Below are positions 52,758 to 64,000 of a stretch of 64,000 bases of DNA, one piece after another. The position numbers and the translations under genes were made by a program. Under the pieces are notes generated by a model. The model ran no database searches, had not been told where the DNA came from, and saw only the letters and a program-made list of their open reading frames with translations. The DNA comes from Rotaria sordida (taxonomy: Eukaryota; Rotifera; Eurotatoria; Philodinida; Philodinidae). The DNA lies in the NCBI GenBank assembly GCA_905250125.1, contig CAJNOL010000213.1:62001-126000 (forward strand). The letters run 5' to 3'. Position 1 is the stretch's first letter; each line of letters starts with the position of its first letter.

Positions 52758-55700
52758 ATTTTAAATAGATAAAAATCTTTAAATAAAAAACAAAAAATTA
52801 AAACTCAATTATTAAAAACCACATAATACGAAAATCATGAATATCACATAATAAAAATTTGTTTTAATGTTTCGGATGAAAGTAAATCATAATCATTTTT
52901 GAAAAAAAAAACCACTTTATTTGACATTGAATGTTCAATGAGTCATAAAAAAATTTAGATATTTTCTAATTCAACAATTATCAACTAATTGATTTAATTT
53001 TAGTGAAAATTTTTTTTCTTCTTCGAAATTTATTTTATCGAATACTATTTATTTATAAAACACTTTACAGAGATGTCGCTAATTCTCTTTTATAATCAAT
53101 AGTATTTATAGAAATTTTGTAAAATTTTATTTCAAAAATTTTTCTAAATAAATCTTAAGATAAAATAAAAAATTTTCAAATTATTCTAATTATTAATATC
53201 TATCTACTGATTAATTATTCATTCGTCTACACGTGAGTATGGTAGAGAAGAAAAAAAAAAAACGAATCAAGGAGTACATACTACTACTTACTTACTTCAT
53301 GCCTACGTTTTAGTTATTCTATTTCAGAATTGATCTAATTTTGATTTTTTTGAAAAGAAAATCTTTATATTTCAATTTTCATATTTTATTTCTATTATAC
53401 AAATAAATAATTATGTTTAATATTAGAGTAAAATTTCATTTATGATTTCTATATTGTGTATATAGTAATATAATCATTCAACGACGAATCTAATTTATAA
53501 ACTATGTAAGTTTTTTGATAATTCAATGATCATAATATTTTTTACCAATTTTTATTTTTTACTAAATAGAATCTTATATTGAAGATTAGATAATCTATAG
53601 ATTATCTTTAACATGGTTCAGACCTAATAGAAGGAAAGTTTATACATATGTTCTGTAGTTTGAAATAATTAGATACAAAGTATTATATCCGAGTATTGAA
53701 TTTTTTAGTACTGATATAGAAGTTTTATAACCTATGAAGGATTTTTCATATGAGAAAAAAAAAAAACAATAATTTACTCGAGAATTTTTGTTTGTTTTTA
53801 ATAATTAGAAATTTATTATTTATATTTATTTGCTTTTGTTTGAATATCTTAGTCTTTTAAATTGAATGAATATTTTCACATCATTATATATTGTTATTTT
53901 GATATTCTTTCAATATATTAAATGAAAATGAATGATACACATATTTTGTTTTTTGATATGGTGTTAAACTTTTAATATATTGAATTTATAATGTCTAATT
54001 AAATTATCGGTTTTTTTTTTCTTCTATGAATAATGAAAAAATTACTTTTTATGAGTAAGACTATGAATTTGTATGGTTTAGAAATGAAAATATTTATAAC
54101 AAAAAAAAAAAAATAATATGAATTAGATATTCTATTTATTAAATATATTCAGAATGAAATATATTGAAAAAAATAAAATAAAAGATTTTCATTTGTCTCC
54201 TTTTCATACATAAGTTAGATTATAAGTCAAAGAAAAAAAAAATATTAGAATATTTCCATTTTTCAGTTTAATCAATCAGGCTGATTTTTTTTTTCATTAA
54301 TGATAAAGAAGCCTATCGAATGTTTTCTTTCATATGCATAGCATAAACAAGAACTAGTAGTTTTGAAGTATGATTATTGTTGTCAGTAAAGCAAAGCAAC
54401 TTATTGTTAACTAAGAAAAATACATTAGAGAATGTCTATATATGGGCCAGGTGGTTTCAGTCATATCTAATAATGACCTATAGATAATTTTCATTTCTTA
54501 ATTGATATAATCATAAGAAGAAATCAAAACAAAATTAGTTAATGATATCACATATTGATATATATAGAGTAAAGAGTTTCGAAACAGTTAATATTAAGAA
54601 TACTACTTTGTTTTTTGCAATTTAGATTTTTAGAAGTGAATTTAATGAATCAATTCCTAAAGGATTTTATTATATATTTGGATATTTGAATGTTTAAATT
54701 AATTGACCTGAAAAAGTTTACATCAATATGATATCCTTAATTAATTTTATTTTTGATTTTTTTTCTTATGATTGCCTTAGGTAAAATTATCTATGGATCA
54801 TATCACATGACTTTTTTCTTACTAAACAATAAGTTCTATATCTTTATTGAAAAAAATAATTATACTTCAAAGTAGTATTTATTTATTTGTTTTTTGTTAT
54901 TTGTATGAATACAAGAAATTTTAAATTAATCTCTTTATTGTATTATGGGAAAAAGAAAATTCAATTGATTTGATTGAATCGAAGTAGAGATATTTCTATT
55001 ATTTATCATGTAGTTTTTTATGGTTTATTTCGAATATCATAAGATTTTCGTTAAAATAAACGATGTTTATAACATGCAAGTAAATGAGATTTTTAGTTTT
55101 TATTTTAAACTATTATATTATTATAGGCATTTCAATCACAATTAACTGTTTTATATATCTGTCAAATTATATTAATAACGATATTCATCATTTGATAAAT
55201 AATTCATTATGATTGTCAGCAGAGTATCGAATAGTTGACACAATAAATTTTGAGGTGTTATTGAATAGGAAAAAAAGAAATAGAATGTCTTCTTTTTTTT
55301 TTCATTATTATTAACAATCTTCTTAATAATATTCTGTAGACTTTTATTTTTTTTTTTTATTTTTTGAAAAAATGTCTGTTTAATATTAAATACTATTCTG
55401 CATGATGTCACTTCCATTTTCTTTTCCTTCAAATATTCATGTGTCTCATTTATTTTTACATTTTAACGAATAAAAAAAGCTACATATAACATACGCATGC
55501 TTTTGTTCTAGTATTTATTCTTTAAATAAGTATAAAGATGACAGAAAAATCCTCTAAAATCTATGGTAATAGTTCTTATGTTCGTTAAGCAGTTATGAAT
55601 TTACTAAGAACTCATTTACTTAATGAACATAAATTATCTTTTCTTCTTCTAATATACAATGACTACGTAAGATGAGAGATAATGGAAAAAAAAACAAACT

Positions 55701-56640
55701 TGATGCTCTACTTTTTCTTTTTTTAAGTTGTATGTTGAAAATACTATTACACCTGATTCACCAGAAATCTTTTTCTCTATTCAAATAATGATGTGAATCG
55801 TCTCGGAATGATGTTGAAGTCTAACAGTATGACTGGTATCACGTTCATTATCCGTGTTTTTTTACCAGATGATGACGACAAAGAAAAAAAAAAAAGAAAA
55901 GAAAAGAAACCAACAGAAAAAAAAATTACGGGAAGAAGAAGGAACAAAGACACATTTGCACACGCGTAAATGTGCGAATTGTGTCTATCGTTTGTATTTT
56001 TTTAGTTTGATAGTCTTGATACTTGAAGCATTTTTCTTTTGTAGGTTAAAGAATAAAGAAAAAAAGGAAAAAAAAAATGCAACATACGCAACAAACGAAC
56101 GTTCAGGTGTGCTTAAGATAATAGTTAGAAGATAGTATTAACCATGCATAATAATATATTGTTTATATTCTATATGTCTTTTCTTTTTGTTTATTTCAGA
56201 TACAATGACGTATATGTATATGTCGATTAGGTTAAGAAAGAAAGGTTAAACGTGGCTATTTTTTTTCAACTATATTAAAATTTCTTTTTTTTTTCTCATC
56301 TTTATATTTTTATATTGCCTCGAGTGTTTGCCATTTATTTATTCTTTTCTGTTCCTTTTTTTTTTATATATGTTGAAGTACTATTTGACAAAAACAACAA
56401 ATGTTTTCTTTTTTTCGATTTTTTTTTGTATTCGAGTCTTTTTTTTTTGTCTTTCGTTTTTACCTTCATCCTTGTATACACAGTAAAAGAAACAAGAAAA
56501 GAGAAATATCGACCGGCATGTACTTGACGCTTTTATTATATTAGTTTTGCACGTGTAGGATTAAATTTATTTTTTTATAGTTAAAAAAACGAAAAATTTA
56601 TAAGTAGTATAACCTTTTTTGTTTTGTTTCTAGATGATCT
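52758..56640. other. Intergenic region, AT-rich, no supported gene
   Basis: About 3.9 kb of highly AT-rich sequence upstream of both GMPPA (minus) and the PAS gene (plus). The open frames at 55172-55432, 55854-56135 and 56315-56527 are homopolymer-driven Lys- or Phe-rich translations. First exons of the PAS gene, including any bHLH exon, may be hidden here but were not recognised. Confidence 0.5.
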
Positions 56641-56819
56641 ATTATCAAAGACAATTATATTATGTCCTATGAAAGAAGAATTAAATAGATTAATAAACGA
56701 AAAAATAATTAAGAAAAATTTATTAAAAATTTATTAATTGATTGGTTTTTTTTAATTGGCTTTATATTAACATTTTTATTTCATCGATCATAAAACATTG
56801 AAACGTGCGTTAATAAAAA

Positions 56820-59800
56820 CAATAAAGAAGGCAATGCGGCAGCCGTTGCCTTAATGTCTGATGGAAACCAATGTAAGGACATATTTAAATTTTTATCATT
56901 TCTATAAATGCTATTAAAAAAAAAAAACCAAAAATTTTGTTTTAGTTACCGCATCTGCATACGCACAGCAACATCAACAAAATAGATTACCATTTGAATC
57001 AATGGGCAATGTATTGCTCGATGCGATGCAGGGTATACTTATTTGTCTTGATAGTTATCATATTATTATTGGTGTATCAAAAACAGTCAAACGTTATTTT
57101 GGTTTTGAACAAGTTAGTTTCAATTAAGATAATAAAAGAAATTTTTTTTTTATTTTACTTTTTTCTTTTTCTTCTCTAGACAGATCTTGTTGGTTTATCA
57201 ATATTATTACTTATTGAAGATAGTGAAAGAGATTCATTTTTAAAATTTCTTAATAGTCCATCACAACGTAAGTTCTATTCAATTGATTTCATGTATTATT
57301 GTCAAAATGAATGGGTTCTTTTACGAAGAAACAATATAAATGTAAACTATTTTATAATACCTTGAGATTTACTTCGAGCTATTCTATCTAAGGCTTTTCT
57401 GATATAACATTAAGGCTCAAATTTTAGTATCATGATTATGGATTATATTCGGGTTTTGTTTTGCTGACTAGTAATACAAAGATAAAAAAAAATACCGATA
57501 GTGTATTATAATGAAAATGATGCGTGCATATACGATAACATGAGTATTTGATAAGAAAAAGTATAAAGTATAGAATGAGAAAATATTGATTCGAGATCAA
57601 TATAAAGAAGATATTAGTCAAAATAATTCACATACAAATGAAAAACTTAGTGAATGACATACATTAGGTTCAAAAAAAACAAACAAAAAAACCAGTTGGA
57701 ATCAATTGAATTCTTCTATTTAATTTAGTAAAACAAAACAGCCGATAGAAGTTCATTAATTCACTTCTAGAATTTGATTGTTAAAAGGAAAAAGAATCCT
57801 GTCGGATCTAGACTCGATAGGATTTGGAACCAACCCGAAAGATCCTACTAGAGACAAACAACTTTTTTCTTACTTTCTCATTTTATAATCAACATATGAT
57901 TATCTAAGAAAATATTTGAGCTACATATCCAATAACCACAATAAAAAACTCGAACAATATTTGTTGACGTTGATGTTATTAATTATGTAAAATTTTATAT
58001 AGGTAGAAGTAAAGCTAAAGAATCCATATTTGAATTTTTCAGATTGAAAAACCAAAAATAAACATGTTGAACATACTCATTTAATGTTAATTTCTGACAT
58101 GTCCTTAGTAATGAGCATATCATCTTCTTTCTTTTAACAGAACTTCAAAACTTCTACTTTTTCATGTAATTCTCATTTATATAGTAAAATATAAAAACTG
58201 ATAAGTCTTGAGATACTCGGTACTAAGAGTGTAGAACTGAACAATTTGAGTTCTTGGTCACATTTCAGAATTTTTCGAATATTCAAGAATTATTTATTTC
58301 GATATAAAATTAATACTGTTTGGTAAGACATTTAAATTATGACAGACATAAAATGACTTTTTAGCTATTCTGATGTTTTTTGAGCTAATTTAATATCCGT
58401 TGCTGTAAAGGGTATGTAAAAATGTTTTTCCAGTGGATAGTCACGCTGCAATTTCAAATAACATCAACAACAAAATTTTATACTAAATTAAAGCGTATCG
58501 AAAACGGAATTCATCAATACTAAATAGTAATGTATTATGGCAATTTTTCAATTACAAATTGAGGACATTGCTAAAATTTTGTACCATATCCGTAGAGAAA
58601 AATTTTCTTTCACATGAAATAGTTTAAACAAGTTCTCATTTAAAATAATTTCAAAAAGGTCAAAGTTTGTTTTTAGAGTTTCTTCATCCAAATATATTGT
58701 ATGTCATTTCTTCAGCTTTTATTTTATTTTATTTTTTGATTATTATTCCAATATTCTCAAGTTAAGCATCCAGTACTTTGTGATATTCATTATTTTAAAT
58801 GAGATCTAGTTTGAATTATCTCATGAAAGGAATTTTGTCTCTGTTGATATGATGTAAAATTTTAACAATTTTATCAATCAACATTGAAACATTTTCCTAA
58901 TTCCTTACTATTTAGTATTGATAAATTCGATTTTTCAAAGCGTTTTAGTTTAATATAAAATTTGTTGTCGATGTTATTTGAAACTACAGAGTGACTACCC
59001 TCTGAAAAAACATTTTACTTACACTATACTTTAAGTTAATTGTAATTATTTTTGTACTCTAATGAATTTCAAGTATTAAATTACATTGCTTTTTTCTCTC
59101 GTAGAAATTTTAAGACAATCACGAGATACAATAATACAATTTCTTCAAAGAATGTATTCTTCTCATAGAAACTATTCTTTCTGTCTCTTTTTTTTTTTTT
59201 TAATGAAAATATATCCATAATATTCTTTCATATCACTATATTTGATGTATTCAATTTACAATACATTATATATTAGAACTGAATATTCTATAGATTTCAT
59301 TACGAAAAGTACCGTAATAAAGAAAATAATATAAATTTTTAATAAGATTAACAATAAGAGTTTATTTGAAAAGTAGTATAACGTTTCACGTAATTCTCTT
59401 TTATGAAATAAAGTAAAAAAAAAATGCAAAAGCATGGAATGATTATGAAATAAGGAAGAATGTATATTAACATATGAAAAGACTTTCTAAAATGAAAACA
59501 AAAAAAAAACTTAATCTAATAATTGAAAACGTTTGATTTCTCTCTAATAAAGATTAATGATGTAATTTTTACTTCATTCCAAAAATTATATTCGATTAAA
59601 TCTTTTTAAAATTATTTAAATCTTAATCAAAGTATCGAAAATCATTGTCTGTCGTTCATTTTTCATAATTTTGTTCGGAAGTTCTTTTTTTTTTTACAAA
59701 GTAAAATAATTAAATATGGAATTAATTTTCATTTCTAATCAACACTATTGATCTTTCAAAAGCTGGTACACTGCATATATATGTTGTTCATGCTAAATCA

Positions 59801-62450
59801 TTCAGCAATGTCAGTAGGTACACATTAAAAGAGTTGAATCGTCTCGGAATGGAAAACGCCTGTGTGCATCGCCGATCCCGTAAGGGTTAACGTTAATTAG
59901 TTTTAATTTTTGATAAATTCTTCTTTGTCATTATAACTCTGGTTTTGTCTCTTGATTTCAAGAAGCATAGAACTATTCTAAAGGTTGAACTTTTTAGAAC
60001 ATTTAGTAAATTATCCTGTTTAGAAACAACTTTGATTTTATGCTACAGAAGTCATTGATGTTATGGCATTTGCCTAATGTAATACAATAGTCCAGCCAGA
60101 TTTACCATTATCTTATCAGGCAAACCAATGTTTTATCTAGAACAATGCCTATCCGAAGATTAAGTTGACTCTCCTAGATTTTGTCATTATTGTATCACAT
60201 ACTATGTGTCGGTGTTACGACAAAAAATAAGTTTTTGTCCATCCGAAGTTTTAGATTGTTGCTCTTCCAGAAAAACAAAATCTGGATAAAATAGAATTGC
60301 AATTAAAAACAAGATTTCATGAAAAATCGAAACAAATTCTCCAAACGATATGAGAAGGACTTTCAAACAAAATTAAGAAATAAACAATTATTTTTGATAC
60401 TTTGATTATGTAATTTTCTAATTTCATACTGTGTATATTTCAAGTAACAGAAGCCAGATCGATCATCCATTATATTTGAAAACTATCTCATGTTTATTTT
60501 TATATTTTTCTTTATCTGAAAAAAAAAAAAAACAAAATCAATATTCTTATATTTTAGCTAATGATATGCATTATGTTCGTATAATGACAAATAATACAAA
60601 TGAATATCGTCAAGTTAAAATTCATCGAAAGAAAAAATTAAATCATGATAATGCTAGTATGAATTTAAAATTTTATTTCATTTTTTTATTTTATTTTATT
60701 CTCTTCAAAATTGTTGTTTTTTTTTTTTTTTTTTTTTAATAGATGTTCATTCAACTACAACACGACATAATTATTCTGTTGTTACAATGCTTATAATAAC
60801 ATCAGAAGATTCATCTTATATTGATATAACATTACATGATATTCATAAACAAGAATTTTATACAAAAATGAATTTAATTGGTGAAATTATTTTTGAAGAT
60901 CATCGTGGTGCTTTAATAACTGGTTATTTACCACATGAAATACTTTCACAATCAATATTTGATTTTGTTTATTATGAAGATCGTTTAGTTAAATTACATG
61001 CACTTTGGAAATGTACAATAGAAAAAAAATTTTTTTTTTTTTTTATTTTCAATAAATTCTTGTTTTTTATATTTTAGGTGTAACAACTGGTTCAAGTAAA
61101 TTACAATGGCGTTTAAATGCACGTGATGGTTCATTAGTTTTTCTTCAAACTGAATATAAATTAATATCTGATCATCAAAATCATGATATAATCGTAGCTC
61201 GAAATGAAGTTTTAAAGTAATTAATGCTTTTGTTTTTTTTTTTTTTGAGAAATACGATCTAAAAGGAGTATTGAAATTTGCACCTCACTCTCCACTAGAG
61301 TTCATCGAGCTCGAATCTGAATCCGACGAGCTCTATTCCTTATAAACATGGCAGATATCTTAGCAATCACTCATTACAATATATATTGATTAATTTTCTC
61401 TTTTATAATTCGTGTTTCATATTTTAATTCTTGAATGACTTGTACTAACAACTTTTTATTTTATTAGTCCAATACAAAGATCACAATTTGATGAATTACA
61501 AACAGCATGGAAACATCAATGTGCAGCTGATATTAAAGGAAATAGTTCATCATTTAAATTTCGTAAATTAAATTTTCTTTTTTTTTTTTTTGCAATAAAA
61601 TTGTATTGTTTTTTTTTATTTTTGTTATTTTAGTTTCACCAACGGATACAGATTCGTCATCAGCATCAAATGGTCAATGTCGTATATGTGTTCCTTCATT
61701 AAGTATGTGTTTTACAACAGATAAATTACAACCATTAAATTTACAAGGAAATATATTTGGTGTATCAAAATTAACGCGTCCACTAACAATACAAGATTAT
61801 ATACAAATATTAATGGATAATGATAAACATATGGATGGTGAATTAGCAAATATGATTAATAATATTCAATCATTAACAGCATGTTATAGACGTTTAAATG
61901 ATAAGACTAAATCACAAAGCAATGGTTCAGGTAGAATAGAAATTTTATAAAAATATTCTCAAATTTGTTCTAATTATGTTTATTTTTTTGATAGACATAA
62001 TAATGGATGAAAAAGTTCAATTAGAATCTTCACCATCATTAACAGATATATCATCACGTCAAAAACATGATTCAGAATCAATTGTACGTGGTATACTTAG
62101 TAATTCAATACAATATAATCATGAAAAACAATCCGGTTTATATTTAAAAGAAAACTTTTATTATTATTATAATTATGCTTTCTTTGAAGGTGATTCATCT
62201 TCAACACTTGTTAGACTTTTGAATGGTAATGGACATAGTTCACAAAATGGAAATACAAGATCATCAACAGTTACATCACAATTTCAAATAAATCAATCCA
62301 AGGTTTGCAAACAAAAATAAAAATAAACAACAACAAATATATTTAATAATTATATTTTTATTTTATTAATTATATAGTCAAATTCAACTCCACTTAGTCC
62401 AGAAATTATACATCAACAAGATGTGGATTTTTTAAAAAAATATAAAGCAG
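56820..62450 (+). CDS. PAS-A/PAS-B protein of the bHLH-PAS family (5' and 3' ends not seen)
   Basis: Exons at about 56950-57110 and 57181-57269 encode a PAS-A-like region: MGNVLLDAMQGILICLDS, VKRYFGFEQTDLVG, LIEDSERDSFLKFL. Exons at about 59106, 60560, 60746-61010 and 61079-61217 follow. They contain a good PAS-B: FEDHRGALITGYLPHEIL, SIFDFVYYEDRLVKLHALW, then LQWRLNARDGSLVFLQTEY. The DHR..I.GYLP.E.L block is closest, from memory, to CLOCK-type PAS-B domains. Later exons (61480-62450) are Ser/Asn-rich and carry LVRLL, an LXXLL motif. The last exon seen ends KKYKAG near 62450 and the gene continues out of view. No bHLH basic region was found upstream. CLOCK, Met/GCE and p160 coactivator affinities all remain possible. 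Signals come from nuclear sensor or transcription proteins. Confidence 0.7.
57270..59105 (+). other. 1.8-kb PAS-gene intron rich in repeats
   Basis: This intron separates the exon ending FLKFLNSPSQ from the exon starting ILRQSRDTIIQFL. It contains a block related to the dispersed repeat family (about 57795-57860) and the foldback element at 58405-59035. The minus-strand open frame at 57436-57621 is low-complexity. Confidence 0.6.
58405..59035. repeat. ~630-bp foldback element in a PAS-gene intron
   Basis: Arms about 58408-58655 and 58790-59030 are reverse complements over about 240 bp. Shared blocks include TTTCAAATAACATC.ACAACAAA, TCAATACTAAATAGTAA and CTCATTTAAAATAAT. The centre is about 130 bp. 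No coding sequence. Confidence 0.75.
59200..60540 (+). other. Intronic region of the PAS gene with a GC-richer patch
   Basis: Between the exon at about 59106 and the one at about 60560 the sequence is AT-rich, except for 59830-59895. There it reads GAATCGTCTCGGAATGG and CGCCGATCCCGTAAGGG. A small exon near 60450-60490 is possible but unproven. No RNA gene was recognised. Confidence 0.4.
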
Positions 62451-64000
62451 GTTTGTTTTGATGAATGAAAATTAGATTGTTAATGATTATAATATGATTT
62501 CAAAACTGAGACTGATCTTTATCATGTCTGTCACGAGAAATTTATACGACAGTTTTAATCTACTCTATTTAATTGTAACTAATCAAAATTAAAATTCTTA
62601 ATTTGATCTATTTTGAGTATCGAATGACAAATTTTTGATTTTATAACTCTGCACGGATCGTTTCATTATATAGTTTTATTGAATGATAGAACTATTCGAT
62701 GTGATTCATGATTTTTGAACTTCTATTTTTGATTTATATAGGAGACTTCTCGAATAGGATAAATTCAAAAGTTTTTGCATTTATAGAAAATAAAAGATTT
62801 TCGACTTGAAATTTTGTAAATCTCATGATTGTAAGACTAATCTTAAAGTATCAATCGAAATGATTGATTTATTTTTGAAATATTTAATGTTCAAAAACAT
62901 TGATGAGATTTTAGAATCGAACAGCTAAATCAGAAAGTTTTGAATATTATGAAAAAAGCAACTATTTTCATTCAAACTTTGAGAATATTCATACGAGGAA
63001 ACATTTCCAGGTGTCTCGCTTTAATTTCCTTTGTCTATATATCATTCGATAGAAGATCTCGAGCAGATAAAAAGCCTAAAACGATTCCAGCCAATGGTTT
63101 TTTCTTCGAGAGTTACCACCGGTTTTCTGATTTTCCCAGAGAAAACTAGTATAAAAAGAAAAATTCATAACCCTATTAAGGAAACTCATAGAGAGCCGAA
63201 ATTTATTTTGGCAATAGTTTTAAAGGTTCTCTATATACTCTAAACGTTTTACAATTCTATCACTCTCTTTTTCCGATTTATAAGGACATTTCTATAAAGT
63301 GAGAAAAGAGAGTGATGGAATTATGAAACTTTCAGAGTATATAGAGAATTCTTAAGACCATCACCGAAATAAATTTCGGTTCTCTATGAGTTTCCTTGAT
63401 GAAATTATGAATTTTTCTTTTTATGCTAGTTTTCGCTGGGAAAATCAGAAAACTGGTCGTAACTTCTCAAGAAAAAGCTGCCGACCGCGATCCGTTAAGG
63501 CTTTTTATCTACTCGAGGTTCTCTATTGAATGATATATAAACGAACGAAATCAGAGCGAGACACTCAGGAATGCTTCCTCGTTAGTGTCGCGAGACCGAC
63601 TTATAGGCAAAATTTTAGATTCTAAATTCTTCTGCTAATACTCTTTCTATGAAAAACTCTGTCGAGAGAATGTCTATAAGCCCAAAACTCTTTGAAGTTA
63701 TTCTAGTCTAAAAGTTCTCTCTATTACAAAAATGATGATTCACTTCGAATAGTTTCCTCAGAGATGGAATCGGCCTGAATAGATCAGCTCTGATCGAACG
63801 GTCGTCGATAGACTGATCAGTCTGAAATCTATACTGATACTAGGTTGATGAGTTTGTCATACTATTTCATCTGTGGATAGTGTTTTCTGACATAGCCAAC
63901 TTTCAATAAAATTTCGTTATACATCCTCTATGAGATACTCAGAGCCAAAAAACATTAATAAGATCCAACAATAACAATCGATCGGTCGGTAATCAGTACT
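62451..64000. other. Probable intron or 3' flank of the PAS gene
   Basis: A GTTTGT donor follows the last visible PAS-gene exon, and no further exon was found to the window end. The stretch contains the strong foldback element at 62985-63590. The plus-strand open frames at 62940-63243 lie within that element's arm. Confidence 0.5.
62985..63590. repeat. ~605-bp foldback element with ~290-bp arms and almost no loop
   Basis: Left arm about 62988-63275 and right arm about 63290-63588 are reverse complements along nearly their full length. Shared words include ACGAGGAA, GTGTCTCGCT, TATATATCATTC, AAAAAGAAAAATTCATAA and CTCTATATACTCT. It would fold into a ~290-bp hairpin. No protein can be read through it. 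Confidence 0.85.

Noticed and set aside
55854..56135. Lys-rich plus-strand open frame upstream of the PAS gene
   Set aside because: It is a translation of poly-A tracts; no family resemblance.
59830..59895. tRNA or small structured RNA in the GC-richer patch
   Set aside because: No cloverleaf arms or A/B-box promoter pattern could be assembled.
62940..63243. Overlapping plus-strand open frames near the window end
   Set aside because: They lie within the left arm of the 62985-63590 foldback element.

Overview
This is a very AT-rich stretch of animal nuclear DNA. It holds split genes with GT..AG introns, many only 48-80 bp long, and long A/T homopolymer runs. Several proteins are clearly metazoan: a CCDC88 (Girdin/Daple) relative, the U2AF large subunit, GMPPA, an FLVCR-type transporter, a bHLH-PAS-family regulator and a giant EGF-repeat protein. 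Together these suggest a small invertebrate with compact introns. A bdelloid rotifer such as Rotaria would fit, but that is inference; nothing seen here is diagnostic of a taxon.

Layout from left to right. (1) 1.2-11.4 kb, + strand: one secreted-looking protein with an N-terminal Ly6/QVR-like cysteine region and about 41 EGF-like domains. It is built from phase-1 exons that have been duplicated repeatedly, introns included. (2) 13.0-15.2 kb, - strand: an unrecognised multi-exon protein with a possible signal peptide. (3) 15.5-17.6 kb: a 2-kb foldback (inverted-repeat) element. (4) 17.6-19.1 kb, - strand: a secreted protein made of a Ser/Thr/Glu-rich repeat, one repeat per exon. (5) 20.5-31.7 kb, - strand: a CCDC88/Girdin/Daple homologue with HOOK-type N-terminus, coiled coils and a Daple-like C-terminal tetrapeptide. 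(6) 32.2 kb, + strand: first exon of an FLVCR/SLC49 transporter, cut by a 100-N gap. (7) 32.9-35.2 kb, - strand: a Pro/Met-rich protein with an 18-bp minisatellite in its coding sequence. (8) 36.8-40.6 kb, - strand: U2AF65, with a possible caspase relic just upstream. (9) 40.9-44.9 kb: a gene-free cluster of five foldback elements. (10) 48.7-49.2 kb, + strand: a 78-residue two-exon ORF. (11) 50.4-52.8 kb, - strand: GMPPA. (12) 56.8 kb to beyond 62.4 kb, + strand: a PAS-A/PAS-B protein whose 3' end is not visible in the window.

The genes do not form a pathway; they are separate transcription units. The strongest architectural theme is duplication and mobile DNA. At least eleven different inverted-repeat elements (0.3-2 kb) lie in introns and intergenic spaces, most of them with mutually unlike sequences. 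The EGF gene and the 17.6-19.1 kb gene both show exon arrays that grew by tandem duplication and then decayed or fused. No tRNA, rRNA, CRISPR array or intact transposase was recognised. All exon coordinates were read by eye from splice-site and frame agreement, so single-base edges may be off.
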